A stretch of 59,747 nucleotides of DNA from Phormidium sp. FACHB-1136 (GCF_014697375.1 NZ_JACJRS010000027.1:1-59747), one strand, 5' to 3'; shown: positions 17,276-26,704, counted from the stretch's first letter. Made by a program: numbers and translations. The notes: generated from the sequence alone by a model not told the origin.

Positions 17276-18823
17276 ATGACTCTGACAGAAACCATGCTGG
17301 CCCCCCTAGCGGGCAATCCCCTGGCTGGATTGGCCCAGGCCGACGACCTATGGTTGCGCTATCGCACGGGCAACCTCCCCCTGTCTGACGGGGTGCAAAC
17401 CTCCGCAGCCCCCCTAGGAGATGTGGATTGGGACGTGGTGGTTTGTGGCGGCACCCTGGGGGTGTTGCTGGCGGCGGGGCTGGCCCAGCGAGGCTGGCGA
17501 GTGGCGCTGATTGAGCGGGGTATTTTGCGAGGGCGCGAACAGGAATGGAACATTTCCCGGCGGGAACTGACCGACCTGGTGGATTTGGGGTTGCTCACGG
17601 AGGCCGAGCTGGAAGCCGTGATTGCCTCGGAATATAATCCGGCCCGGATTCAGTTTTTGGGTGGCGATCCGCTGTGGGTAAAGGACGTGCTGAATGTGGG
17701 GGTCGATCCTGTGGTGCTGCTGGAGACCCTCAAGCAGACCTTCCTGGCGGCGGGGGGGCAGTTGTTTGAGAACACTGCCTTCCAGGGGGCCATCATCCAT
17801 GGCGATGGGGTGCAGGTGCAGGCAGGCCCAGGGTTCACAACGCGGCTGATGGTGGATGCCATGGGGCATTTTTCCCCGGTGGCACGGCAGGCCAGGGGCA
17901 ACACCCGCCCCGATGCGGTGTGTTTGGTGGTGGGCACCTGCGCCGAGGGCTTCCCCCAAAACGACAGCGGTGACCTGATCGCGTCGGTTACCCCGATTCA
18001 GAACCAGTGCCAATACTTTTGGGAAGCCTTCCCCGCCAGGGATGGCCGCACCACCTACCTGTTCACCTACGTGGATGCCGACCCCCGACGGCTGAGTCTG
18101 ACGGAACTGTTTGAGGCCTACTGGAACCTGCTGCCAGAGTACCAGTCGGTTAGCTTGGACAACCTGACCGTGAAGCGGGCGCTGTTTGGCTTCTTTCCCT
18201 GCTACCGAAATAGCCCCCTGCGCTATCCCTGGGGCCACACCCTGGCGGTGGGCGACAGCAGCGGCAGTCAGTCGCCCCTGAGTTTTGGTGGGTTTGGGGC
18301 GATGGTGCGCCACCTCAAACGGATCACAAACGGCATCGACGAAGCCCTCACCAGCAATTGCCTCGATGCCAGGGCACTGGGACGCCTTCAGCCCTACCAG
18401 CCCAACCTGTCCGTCACCTGGCTGTTCCAAAAATCCATGAGCGTGGGGATGGATCAAACCCTGCCGAAGCAGCGCATTAATGCCCTGCTGTCCACGATTT
18501 TTGCCGACATGGCGGGCCTAGGCGAGGCCACCCTCAAGCCCTTCTTGCAGGATGTGGTACAGTTTCCGGCCCTGGCCAAAACCCTGCTGGTGACGGGGCT
18601 AAAGCATCCCGCCCTAGTGGCCCAAATTATTCCCCAGGTGGGGCTGCCCACCCTGGCCGACTGGCTGCGGCACTACGGCAGTTTGGCGGGGTATAGCGCC
18701 TTGGCCACCTTGCTTCAGAACGTCAAACCCGCTGCGGATGCACTCCCCCCCATTCAGCGATACTATATGCATCGATGGCTGGATGCCCTTTCCTACGGCA
18801 GCGGCAAGGACTACAACGCCTAA
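17276..18823 (+). CDS. FAD-dependent lycopene cyclase family protein (CruA/CruP type)
   Basis: A flavoprotein related to CruA/CruP, which cyclise lycopene in cyanobacterial carotenoid synthesis. Landmarks are the dinucleotide fold VVVCGGTLGVLLAAGLAQRGW, ERGILRGREQEWNISRREL, the DVLNVGVDPVVLLETL stretch, FWEAFPARDGRTTYLFTY and GDSSGSQSPLSFGGFGAMVRHL. CruA and CruP cannot be separated with certainty by eye; the short N-terminus favours CruP. The start chosen is the ATG at 17276 (MTLTETMLAPL). The frame is open back to a TTG at 17147, but those residues look unlike the family. The next gene starts 14 bases after its stop. Confidence 0.85.
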   Translation: MTLTETMLAPLAGNPLAGLAQADDLWLRYRTGNLPLSDGVQTSAAPLGDVDWDVVVCGGTLGVLLAAGLAQRGWRVALIERGILRGREQEWNISRRELTDLVDLGLLTEAELEAVIASEYNPARIQFLGGDPLWVKDVLNVGVDPVVLLETLKQTFLAAGGQLFENTAFQGAIIHGDGVQVQAGPGFTTRLMVDAMGHFSPVARQARGNTRPDAVCLVVGTCAEGFPQNDSGDLIASVTPIQNQCQYFWEAFPARDGRTTYLFTYVDADPRRLSLTELFEAYWNLLPEYQSVSLDNLTVKRALFGFFPCYRNSPLRYPWGHTLAVGDSSGSQSPLSFGGFGAMVRHLKRITNGIDEALTSNCLDARALGRLQPYQPNLSVTWLFQKSMSVGMDQTLPKQRINALLSTIFADMAGLGEATLKPFLQDVVQFPALAKTLLVTGLKHPALVAQIIPQVGLPTLADWLRHYGSLAGYSALATLLQNVKPAADALPPIQRYYMHRWLDALSYGSGKDYNA

Positions 18824-18837
18824 CCTCCCCCAAATTA

Positions 18838-19671
18838 ATGACCCATCCGACCCAGCTTCACGAACGGCTCGTCAAGGAACTTCGGCAAGCCCCCGACCAG
18901 GTAAATTTGGCCAGGGCGGCCCTCTATGTTGCCCAGGAGGAATACCCGGATCTCGATATTCCGGCCCACCTGGAGATGATCGGCCGCATGGCGGAGACTC
19001 TGGGACAGCGGCTCCCCAAGACCTCCTATCCGCTCAAGTTGATTCGCGCCATCAATCAATACCTGTTTGAGGATCTCAACTTTCGCGGCAACACCGCCGA
19101 TTACTACGACCCTCGCAACAGCTTTCTGAACGACGTACTGCATCGCCGGGTGGGCATTCCCATCACCCTGTCGCTGGTGTACTTAGAATTGGCCCAGCGA
19201 ATTGGCTTTCCCATGGTAGGAGTGGGGATGCCAGGGCATTTCTTAATTCGGCCCACGGGGGAGGATATGGCGATTTTTGTCGATCCCTTCCACCAGGGCG
19301 AGATTTTGTTTGAGCAAGACTGCCGCGACCGCTTCCAACATCTGTTCGGCGATGGGGCACCGTTCAGTACCGACCACCTCACCCCCATTACCCCCACCGC
19401 CTTTGTGGTACGGATATTGGCCAACCTGAAAATGATTTACCTGCAACAGCGCAACGTTGCCAAGGCACTAGATGCCATCAACCGGATTTTGTTGATCTCC
19501 CCCGAAGCCACGGGGGAATGGCGGGATCGTGGCCTGATCCACTACCAACAAGGCCAAAACGATAAAGCCCTGCTCGATCTACAGCGCTACCTCTACGAAA
19601 GCCCCAACGCCACCGACGCCTACGAAATTCGCCGGGTGATTCAACAAATTGAGCGCGTGCAGGATGATTAA
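18838..19671 (+). CDS. SirB1-type transglutaminase-like / TPR protein
   Basis: A 277-residue protein from the ATG at 18838, which begins MTHPTQLHERLVKEL. The central part (FEDLNFRGNTADYYDPRNSFLNDVLHRRVGIPITLSLVYLELAQRIG) and VGMPGHFLI are typical of the SirB1 / transglutaminase-like domain, here without an obvious catalytic Cys at the usual place. The C-terminal ~80 residues hold TPR-like helices (AKALDAINRILLISPEATGEWRDRGL). The role in cyanobacteria is unknown. It follows the cyclase gene by 14 bases and is probably in the same transcript. Confidence 0.85.
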   Translation: MTHPTQLHERLVKELRQAPDQVNLARAALYVAQEEYPDLDIPAHLEMIGRMAETLGQRLPKTSYPLKLIRAINQYLFEDLNFRGNTADYYDPRNSFLNDVLHRRVGIPITLSLVYLELAQRIGFPMVGVGMPGHFLIRPTGEDMAIFVDPFHQGEILFEQDCRDRFQHLFGDGAPFSTDHLTPITPTAFVVRILANLKMIYLQQRNVAKALDAINRILLISPEATGEWRDRGLIHYQQGQNDKALLDLQRYLYESPNATDAYEIRRVIQQIERVQDD

Positions 19672-19888
19672 TGCCCTACTCCCAGCCCACCATACCAACC
19701 GCCGTCTTGCCAGTGACGGCAACGGCACCGTATCCTGCCGCCGCACCAACACCTGCGGTGTGAATTTTGGGTTTAAAAAGTGTGCATTGGCGGCGAAATA
19801 GATATATTAGAGGCGGATTTCCCTTGTCCGGGGTGCTTCCTTCGTTTCGTCGTTGCTGTTCCGTTGTTACTTGAGGTGTGGCTCAACC

Positions 19889-20650
19889 ATGGCCAGCGCA
19901 GTCACCATTCCCCCCTTTCCCGAAAGCGATCATCACCTGGTGCAGTCGCTTCAGCACCTCAGTGATCAAGAGCTGGTGATGTTATTTCAGCGAAACCCCG
20001 GTGCGGGGCGCTACTTTACGGCTATCTTTTGCCGCTATAGCCCCATGGTCTACAGCCTGATCCGCCATTCGGCTCGGTCTCCGGTGCAGGCCGACTACCT
20101 GTTTGCCCTCACTTGGCGGCACATTCTCCACGAACTGAATGGCCTTGCTTGCCCCACGGCCACCGAGGACAGCCAAAAGCCCTTCACCCTGCAAAACTGG
20201 CTGATCAATGTCACGGCCCTCTGCATTAACCAGGCAATGATTCCAGAGGTGGAGTCGATCCACTATTCCCTCGCCCAGGCATCGCCCCCCTTCTGGTGTT
20301 ACCTAGAACAAGCCCTAGACCGCCTGCCACCCCTAGAACGGCTGGTGCTGGTGATGGCCCTCACCTTCCGCTGGAGTGAAGCCCGCATTGTGGCCTACCT
20401 GCGGGCCGAAGGGGAGCCGCTGTCTGCCGCCGATGTGCGTCAAATTCTCGACCAAGCCTACCGCCGCCTAGAGGAATCCCTACCCGAAGACATTCGGATC
20501 ATCTACCTCAACCACCAGCCCCCCCACGAAGCCGCCGTGGCCGAGGGCGATCCCCTCGGGGATGACCTGCTAGAGGGTGTGTTCGACTGGCCCGACCGGG
20601 TGGCCGAGGTGCTAGGTCAATCGCCTCAGACCGCAACCCTAAGCGAGTGA
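19889..20650 (+). CDS. ECF-like sigma-70 family factor
   Basis: A 253-residue protein from the ATG at 19889 (MASAVTIPPFPESDHHL). An upstream TTG frame adds 12 doubtful residues. The N-terminal half has a sigma region-2 look (LVMLFQRNPGAGRYFTAIFCRYSPMVYSLI). The C-terminal half has a region-4-like helix-turn-helix (LDRLPPLERLVLVMALTFRWSEARIVAYL). Such proteins direct RNA polymerase to chosen promoters. No anti-sigma gene is adjacent. The TPR gene downstream starts 7 bases after the stop, so the two are very likely one operon. Promoter targets are unknown. Confidence 0.75.
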   Translation: MASAVTIPPFPESDHHLVQSLQHLSDQELVMLFQRNPGAGRYFTAIFCRYSPMVYSLIRHSARSPVQADYLFALTWRHILHELNGLACPTATEDSQKPFTLQNWLINVTALCINQAMIPEVESIHYSLAQASPPFWCYLEQALDRLPPLERLVLVMALTFRWSEARIVAYLRAEGEPLSAADVRQILDQAYRRLEESLPEDIRIIYLNHQPPHEAAVAEGDPLGDDLLEGVFDWPDRVAEVLGQSPQTATLSE

Positions 20651-20657
20651 GGCTCCT

Positions 20658-21725
20658 ATGATGCAACGACCAATCAGGCCAACCATCAGGCCAACCATGG
20701 GACAAGCCATGGGAGGAACTATCGGGCGTTTGGGCTTCCTGCTCACCACCCTGGCCCTGCTGGGGGGAGAACCAGGGCTAGCCTCTAACCTCAATCAACA
20801 GTTAGACATTCAACCCCGCAATGCCACCCAGGGCCAAGCCCGCGACGTGGCCGACCAATGGGCGCAACTCGGCCACCAGCAAGCCGCCGCCGGAGAGTTG
20901 GCCCAAGCCACCCAGTCCTGGCGCGAAGCCGCCGCCATCTACGCTGCCCTAGGAGATATTCCGGCCCAGAGCCAGGTTTATAGTGCTATGGGCAGCGCCT
21001 TTTTGGCCCTGGGGCAATATCCAGAGGCCGAGCGAGCCTTTCAACTCCGAGTCGGCACCGCCCGCGACAGCAACGATCCTCTCGGGATGGTGTTTGGCCT
21101 CAATAACCTGGGCTCCATCCACCTCAGCCTAGGCCGTTTGGACGAAGCCCAAACCCACTTTGCCGAAGCCCTAGCCGTGGCCGAACCCACCCGCGACCCC
21201 CAGGCCATCGGCCTCTCCCTCAGCAATTTGGGACTGGTGGCCCTACGCCGTGAGCAGTGGGAACAGGCCGTGGCCCTGCTGGAACCTGCCGCCAACTACC
21301 GCCTGCTGGGCGGCGATACCCTTGGCGAAGCCAACACCTCGAACCACCTGGGGGAAGCCTACTTTGCCCTGGGCCGGGAAAACAACGCCATTGGAGCCTT
21401 TCGGGTGGGTCTGCGTCTAGGGGCCGAAGCCGAAGCCCGAGACACCCAACTACGGGCCATTGATGGCCTGTTGACCCTGTATTTTGGCCGAGAGGACTTC
21501 AATACGGCTAAACCCTTTTTAGATCGCCGCGTGGCCCTCACCGTAAACACCTCCGATCCCGATCTGCAAACCGTCCTTACCTTTCGTTGGCTGGGCGACT
21601 ACTATCGCAACACCGGAGCCACCGAAAACGCGAGAACCGCCTACAGCCAGGGGCTGGCCCTATCCCGATCCCTAGTACTCAAAAGCCTAGAAGGCGAATT
21701 CACAAACCGCCTCCGCCGCCTCTAA
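20658..21725 (+). CDS. Exported TPR-repeat protein
   Basis: A 355-residue protein with a signal-like segment at about residues 22-42 (TIGRLGFLLTTLALLGGEPGLAS), then six or more tetratricopeptide repeats of ~40 residues (for example NLGSIHLSLGRLDEAQTHFAEAL). It should lie outside the cytoplasm or be anchored to the membrane. The gene begins 7 bases after the sigma-like gene, so a shared transcript is likely; the TPR protein might sense or scaffold something related to that regulon, but this is inference. The first residues repeat the motif RPTIRPTMG, suggesting the true start could be a later Met. Confidence 0.8.
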   Translation: MMQRPIRPTIRPTMGQAMGGTIGRLGFLLTTLALLGGEPGLASNLNQQLDIQPRNATQGQARDVADQWAQLGHQQAAAGELAQATQSWREAAAIYAALGDIPAQSQVYSAMGSAFLALGQYPEAERAFQLRVGTARDSNDPLGMVFGLNNLGSIHLSLGRLDEAQTHFAEALAVAEPTRDPQAIGLSLSNLGLVALRREQWEQAVALLEPAANYRLLGGDTLGEANTSNHLGEAYFALGRENNAIGAFRVGLRLGAEAEARDTQLRAIDGLLTLYFGREDFNTAKPFLDRRVALTVNTSDPDLQTVLTFRWLGDYYRNTGATENARTAYSQGLALSRSLVLKSLEGEFTNRLRRL

Positions 21726-21830
21726 TACTAAATCCTGATGGCTTACCCCCGGTGCAAACGGGCGAGGAGACCTCGCCCCTACGGTTTGACGGGTTGGGAA
21801 TCGAGGTTTTCTAATTCGGATTTGGTATAA
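21724..21830 (+). repeat. Dispersed hairpin repeat, copy 1 (full)
   Basis: The core is a perfect stem GGGCGAGG (21760-21767), loop AGA, CCTCGCCC (21771-21778), followed by CTACGG. The ends are an imperfect inverted repeat (TAATACTAAATCC at the left, TTATACCAAATCC read from the right), which suggests a small non-autonomous mobile element. Confidence 0.75.
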
Positions 21831-21875
21831 CTTCCCTTGTCCCCAGGATCCTCTCTTCTGCTTAGCCACCCCTGG

Positions 21876-23036
21876 CTACAATAATCCCTGGGCAATTTGA
21901 ATCACCGATAGCGCGGTGCCCTGGTAGTAGTGGCCCAAAATTTGCGAGTAGCTATAGCCCTGGAGCGCCAGCCCCCTTGCCCCCCACTGGCTCATGCCGA
22001 TACCGTGGCCAAAGCCGCGCCCATCAATGCGGATGGTGTCGCCCTGAATGGCAATGGAAAACAGCGTACTGCGGAGCCCCAAGGCTTGTCGCAGTTGGGT
22101 TCCGGTGAGGGTGCGAGTGCCCTGGGTGCCCTGGAGCCGAATGGAGGATACCCGACCACGGGGGGTAACCCGCTCGGTGGCTACCGCTTGCAGCCGTCCA
22201 ATGCCCGTGACCCGCTGCTGAAACTGGCTGGCGGTGAAGGTTTCCGACCAGCGAAACACCGGGGCATCCTGGTCAAAGTCGGGTACGCTGCGCAGATAGG
22301 GGCGGGGCTGCTGCCAAATATCCTCCACATTTTCGGTGTGCCCCCCAGAGGAGGAGTGGAACACCGCCTCAATCACCCGTCCGCTGTGAGTCAGCACTTG
22401 GCCACGGGTGGCGTCCACGGCGGCAATGGTTGAGGAGGCTTCGCTGGCCAACCCCTTGTAGACCTGGTAGGCTGTGGTGGTGCCCACATCGTAGGACTCG
22501 GAAAGACTGCGATCTCGGCGATGGAGGGCGTAGGATCGAGCCGCCACCGCCTGGGCCTTGAGGGCTTCCTGGGGCCAACTGGCGGGCATTTCGGCCCCCA
22601 ACACGCTGTAGAGATATTCTTCTAAATCGACCCAATTTACAGCGGTGACCTTGCCGCCGCTGGGCACCACCAACACGCGCCCTCGGTACCAGGCATCGTG
22701 AATAAAAATGTAGCCGTCGCTGGTGGGCTCCACCCAAAAGGCTTGGTCGCGCCAGTTCGCCAGCTTCAAAGCACCGCCCTCGGTGGTGACCATCACCGCT
22801 TGGCCCTGGGGAATTTGGCCTACGCTTTGCCCCGCCATGGTTTTGACCACTGCCGGGGTAGAACTGCCCACCGCCACCTGATCACGCGCCTCGGCGACGG
22901 CCACCCGCATTTCCACCGCCGCCTGCACAGGTAGGGCCACTAGCCAGCTTAGGGATAGCCCCAGACTAATCTTAAACAAGGTCAAAAAGCGGTTCAACGG
23001 AAGCCGAGAAACCGAGATCTGCTGGGGCTGCGTCAT
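21876..23036 (-). CDS. SpoIID/LytB-domain protein
   Basis: A 386-residue exported protein. An N-terminal membrane segment (residues ~18-40, FLTLFKISLGLSLSWLVALPVQA) ends in a likely signal-peptidase site. The SpoIID domain follows from about residue 135, with VNWVDLEEYLYSVLGAEMPASWPQEALKAQAVAARSYAL, VFHSSSGGHTENVED and a C-terminal GFGHGIGMSQWGARGLA. SpoIID enzymes are lytic transglycosylases acting on denuded peptidoglycan in Bacillus; the cyanobacterial relatives are taken to act on the cell wall too. The motif Glu (ENVED region) is present. Intact. Confidence 0.92.
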   Translation of the reverse strand: MTQPQQISVSRLPLNRFLTLFKISLGLSLSWLVALPVQAAVEMRVAVAEARDQVAVGSSTPAVVKTMAGQSVGQIPQGQAVMVTTEGGALKLANWRDQAFWVEPTSDGYIFIHDAWYRGRVLVVPSGGKVTAVNWVDLEEYLYSVLGAEMPASWPQEALKAQAVAARSYALHRRDRSLSESYDVGTTTAYQVYKGLASEASSTIAAVDATRGQVLTHSGRVIEAVFHSSSGGHTENVEDIWQQPRPYLRSVPDFDQDAPVFRWSETFTASQFQQRVTGIGRLQAVATERVTPRGRVSSIRLQGTQGTRTLTGTQLRQALGLRSTLFSIAIQGDTIRIDGRGFGHGIGMSQWGARGLALQGYSYSQILGHYYQGTALSVIQIAQGLL

Positions 23037-23238
23037 GGCATGGAGGGGATAAACAACGGCCTGGGGCTAGCTAAGACATCATGACCTAGCGACGGAAGAC
23101 GCCTTTAAACTTACCATCGCTGGCTAGATCCGGCGCAACCCATCCCGACCTGCCTCTCTATGACGCCGTCCTTAGCGCCTAGGTTGCCCCTTGGCCCCCA
23201 GACGGTCAATTTAGTGGCACAGGGTGAATCAAACGCCC

Positions 23239-23643
23239 CTAGGGCAGAAGCGCCCGAGCCGCTGGGTAATACTCCACCCAGGCCAAAACATCGGGTCGGC
23301 GCTGCCAATCTCGGCGGCTGACGGCCACGGTCAATACGGGCATGGAGAGCCCCTGACTTTCTCCGACAATCGTCACGATGACGTCGGTCATCAGCACATC
23401 GCTGTCGAAGCTACGCTGAACGCCCGCCCGCGCAATAATTTCTGATCGCCGCAGAAAGGTCTCAAAGCTCTCGCCGGATTCTCGCACCAGGAAAAGATTG
23501 AGGCGAGAGGTATAGGCTTCGGCGGCGGGGGGGATAACGACTGCGGGCAGACCAACCCCAGCAAAGGCCAAGGCGAGGGTGAGCCCCACCCGTGCCAACC
23601 CCCGTCGCCATTGATCCCTGCTTGAAGCGCGACCGTGGGCCAT
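23239..23643 (-). CDS. Exported conserved hypothetical protein
   Basis: A 134-residue protein from the ATG at 23643, with a GGAGGAGG ribosome site before it. The signal peptide is plain: a basic N-terminus (RDQWRRGLARV), a hydrophobic core (LTLALAFAGVGLPAVVIP) and a PAAEAYT cleavage region. The mature part is a short alpha/beta domain (LNLFLVRESGESFETFLRRSE) of unknown role. It is divergent from the pseudo-orthocaspase gene, 242 bases away. I know of no function for the family. Confidence 0.7.
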   Translation of the reverse strand: MAHGRASSRDQWRRGLARVGLTLALAFAGVGLPAVVIPPAAEAYTSRLNLFLVRESGESFETFLRRSEIIARAGVQRSFDSDVLMTDVIVTIVGESQGLSMPVLTVAVSRRDWQRRPDVLAWVEYYPAARALLP

Positions 23644-23885
23644 GACAACCTCCTCCAAACCTTAGCTGCCCCCATTGTAGCGAGACTCCCCCAAAACGCC
23701 GCAGGAAACTGGAACGCCCAGGGCGTGAAAAATCGTGGGGGGTTTAATGCGCCTCTCTGGGATCTTGGCGCTACCATGGCAGGTAAATTTGGACGAACCT
23801 GGGGCTGTGCCGTGGTTTTTGCCATGGTCTAACCATCCGACCGGGTATCCCCTAGGCAATTTCTTGAAGGAGATGCGCTACAGAA

Positions 23886-25826
23886 ATGGCTAGCCACTGG
23901 CCGATCATTGTCGGCATTAACCAATACCAACAGCTCCAGCCCTTGATGTACGCTCAGTTCGATGCCATTGAGCTGAGGGATTTTCTGGTGCAGGAGGCGG
24001 GACTGGCCCCTGAATCCTGCGCCCTGCTGACCGACGTATCTCCCGTGGTGTATCAGGGGGCGGCCTTTCCCAGTCGGGAGGTGTTGTGGCAGCGGCTGAG
24101 GCAAACGGTGGCAAAGGCCGGGGTGGCAGATACCCTGATCTTTTTCTTCAGCGGCTATGGGGTGAGTTGGGAAGGACAGGACTATCTGCTGCCCATTGAT
24201 GCCGATCCCAGTCGCATTGTGCAAACGGGGATTTTAATCGCCGATCTCTTCAAACTCTTGACCGAGGGGGCCACGTCTCAGGTCTTGGTGATTTTGGACA
24301 TGAACCGTCCTCAATCCGCCATCGCCCCGGCCCGGTTGGGGCAACAGACCCTAGAACTCGCGAAGGATTTGGAGATTCCGCTGCTGTTGTCCTGTCAGCC
24401 CCAGGAATTTTCCCAAGAGACCCTGGCCGTGCGCCACGGACTGTTTACGGAGGCGATGATTGAGGGACTGCGGTTCCATGGGTGCCTCACCCTCACCCAA
24501 CTTGCGGATTACCTCGCTAACCGCGTGCCCGAACTGTGCCGCCACCACTGGCGACCGGAACAGCATCCCGTGGTCGTGATCCCAACGGCCCAGCGGTTTT
24601 TGATGTTGGTGCCCCCCACGGCAGCAGGCCAAATTGCGGGTGGCCCTAGCTTAGCCCCCCCCCTGGCAGAGGAGGCACCGTCGTCGATGTCCTCTGGTGC
24701 TGCGGTGGTGGCCCCGCCCTCGGCCATGACGCCGACCCTGGTTCCAGCCGATCTTGTCCCTGGGGATGAGGATCAGACGGGGGGCGAGGTTCTAGCATCG
24801 TCGCCGACGGTGGATGCCCCCGATGCCGCGACGGCACCGGAGTCGAAACCCCAGGCTCCAGGCTGGCCCCAATGGGCGCTGATAGCGGCGGGAGTGTTGC
24901 TGCTGGGGGTGATCCTCCGCAACCAGGCCGTGTTTTGGGGCAATCGTGCCCCTGCCCCTGACGTACCAAGCACCACTGAACCTAGTCCAGAACCTCCGCT
25001 CGACGGTGGCACCACCGTCGAGGTTCCCCCAGCGACCGATCCCGCCACACCGGAGGCCCCTAATCCCCTCTTCCCTGGCACGACGATTGATGGGCCAACG
25101 GCCCTCGGTCTGGCCCGCCAAGCCTTGGAAGGACGGCAGTTTGGTGAGGCGCTCACCTGGTTAAACCAAATTCCAGAAGGGGAGCGGCCTGAGGATTTTG
25201 ATGCCATGGTGGCCCAGGCAGAAGCCGGACAAGCGAGCGCGGTGGTGACGGGGGAGGTGATTCGGGATGATGCCCGTCGGTTGATGGAGCCCGTCCCCGC
25301 TTCGCTGTTTAACGACGCCATCGAACGCGCCCGCCAAGTACCCATGGGCGACCCGCAGTATGAGCAGGCCCAAGCCGACATGGCCCGCTGGAGCCAGGTG
25401 ATTTTAGACCTCGCCGGAGGACGTGCTGCCTCTGGAAACTTTGATGGGGCCATGGCCGCTGCCAGCCTTGTCCCCGCCGACCAAGCCGATACCTACGCCC
25501 AGGCCCAAGCCTCCATTCAACGGTGGCAGCAGCGCAAAACTAACCGCCAACTGCTACAGCAGGCCCAGGCCATACTCCAGCCCGACCAAGCGACCTCCTT
25601 CAAGGAGGCTATCGCCCTGGCTCAGCAAATCCCCGCTGATTACCCAGAACATGCCACCGCCCAGGAACGCATTAACCAGTGGAGTCAGGATATCTTGGTG
25701 ATTGCCCGTGCCCGTGCTGCCGCTGGCGATCTCGCCGGAGCCATTGCCGCCGCCGAACGGGTGCCCCCCAATACCAGCGCCTACGACCAAGCCCAGCAGG
25801 AAATTCAAACCTGGCAAGGGCAGTAG
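23886..25826 (+). CDS. Pseudo-orthocaspase (caspase-like domain lacking both catalytic residues)
   Basis: A 646-residue protein with an N-terminal caspase (peptidase C14) fold at residues ~4-240. Strands and motifs fit (PIIVGINQYQQLQPL, DTLIFFFSGYGV, VLVILDMNRPQ). Yet the catalytic His of SGHG is Tyr91, and the Cys of D-A-C-R is Asn140, so peptidase activity is not expected. Such Tyr/Asn forms are known among cyanobacterial orthocaspases. After an acidic/proline linker there is one membrane segment (about residues 324-342, WPQWALIAAGVLLLGVIL), then a helical C-terminal part with three TPR-like repeats of ~70 residues. An ATG with an AAGGAG site starts it. Confidence 0.9.
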   Translation: MASHWPIIVGINQYQQLQPLMYAQFDAIELRDFLVQEAGLAPESCALLTDVSPVVYQGAAFPSREVLWQRLRQTVAKAGVADTLIFFFSGYGVSWEGQDYLLPIDADPSRIVQTGILIADLFKLLTEGATSQVLVILDMNRPQSAIAPARLGQQTLELAKDLEIPLLLSCQPQEFSQETLAVRHGLFTEAMIEGLRFHGCLTLTQLADYLANRVPELCRHHWRPEQHPVVVIPTAQRFLMLVPPTAAGQIAGGPSLAPPLAEEAPSSMSSGAAVVAPPSAMTPTLVPADLVPGDEDQTGGEVLASSPTVDAPDAATAPESKPQAPGWPQWALIAAGVLLLGVILRNQAVFWGNRAPAPDVPSTTEPSPEPPLDGGTTVEVPPATDPATPEAPNPLFPGTTIDGPTALGLARQALEGRQFGEALTWLNQIPEGERPEDFDAMVAQAEAGQASAVVTGEVIRDDARRLMEPVPASLFNDAIERARQVPMGDPQYEQAQADMARWSQVILDLAGGRAASGNFDGAMAAASLVPADQADTYAQAQASIQRWQQRKTNRQLLQQAQAILQPDQATSFKEAIALAQQIPADYPEHATAQERINQWSQDILVIARARAAAGDLAGAIAAAERVPPNTSAYDQAQQEIQTWQGQ

Positions 25827-25905
25827 GGGCTTGGGGCGATCCCCAGCCATAATCCTGATCCTGCCCACGCCAGCGGTTCAAGTGTCAAAAACTCCCACGT
25901 TTCCC

Positions 25906-26397
25906 ATGCCCACCCCCATTACCCCCGGCCCCGGCCAAGAATCCGTTTGGGACTATCCCCGTCCCCCTCGCCTAGAAGCCTCTAGCCGCCATATTCGAGT
26001 GGTGTTCAATGGTGAGGTGATCGCCGATTCCCGCCGCGCCCAACGGGTGCTAGAAACCAGCCATCCCCCGGTCTACTACCTGCCACCGGAGGACGTACAG
26101 ATGGCCTACTTCCAGCCCAGCCCCAAGGCCACCTTCTGCGAGTGGAAAGGGATGGCGGCCTACTACACCATCCTCGTCGGAGATCGCCGCCTAGACCCTG
26201 GAGCCTGGTACTACCCTGAACCCACGGAGCCCTTCCGTGACATCGCCCACTACATTGCGGTGTATCCCGGCAAAATGGACGCCTGCTATGTAGACGATGA
26301 GCTAGTGCAGGCCCAACCGGGGGATTTCTACGGCGGCTGGATCACCCAGGACATCGTCGGCCCCTTCAAGGGTGGTTTGGGCACCTGGGGTTGGTAG
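25906..26397 (+). CDS. DUF427-family protein
   Basis: A 163-residue DUF427 protein from the ATG at 25906 (MPTPITPGPG). A GTG at 25882 is an alternative. The frame is open to 25702, but that part overlaps the previous gene. The fold is a small beta barrel. Typical features are RVVFNGEVIADSRRAQRVLETSHPPVYYLPPEDV, CEWKGMAAYY and EPFRDIAHYIAVYPG. The family is widespread, and no enzymatic role is established. It begins 80 bases after the pseudo-orthocaspase gene in the same direction; no functional link is known. Confidence 0.88.
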   Translation: MPTPITPGPGQESVWDYPRPPRLEASSRHIRVVFNGEVIADSRRAQRVLETSHPPVYYLPPEDVQMAYFQPSPKATFCEWKGMAAYYTILVGDRRLDPGAWYYPEPTEPFRDIAHYIAVYPGKMDACYVDDELVQAQPGDFYGGWITQDIVGPFKGGLGTWGW

Positions 26398-26532
26398 TGG
26401 TTCCGAACCTCAGGAGAACCCCTGGACGTCGGAAGCCCGTTTGCCAAACGTTCACGGGTATAAAGTCAATTGGTGTAAAGCCCATTGGCGCGACGTCCGT
26501 TTGGTATGAAGAACGTTGAAACCCTGGGCAAC

Positions 26533-26560
26533 ACAACCTCAGAAGGATCACTGAGGTTGT
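26533..26560. promoter_or_regulatory. 10-bp inverted repeat
   Basis: ACAACCTCAG (26533-26542) and CTGAGGTTGT (26551-26560) pair perfectly over an 8-base loop. There is no T-run after it. It could be the terminator of the DUF427 transcript in a weak form, or an operator. Confidence 0.5.
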
Positions 26561-26634
26561 ATGATTCAATCGATGGGGTAACGACTGAACTGAGCCCTCG
26601 GGAACATGGCTAGCCCATCAGGTTAGTAGGCTGA

Positions 26635-26669
26635 TGTTGAACTGGAGTACCCTAACCAATAGGGTGTTC
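26635..26669 (+). repeat. 35-bp direct repeat, copy 1, upstream of uxs
   Basis: Identical to the copy at 26705-26739. It contains a short inverted repeat, ACCCTA-ACCAA-TAGGGT. The two copies begin exactly 70 bp apart. Confidence 0.8.
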
Positions 26670-26704
26670 CACTAATCTGCCTAGCTTTGTATCCAGAGGG
26701 CACC

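Noticed and set aside
17414-18457. A 347-codon antisense frame within the lycopene cyclase gene
   Set aside because: It is rich in His, Gln and Pro from reverse reading of Gly/Leu-rich codons, with no domain and no ribosome site.
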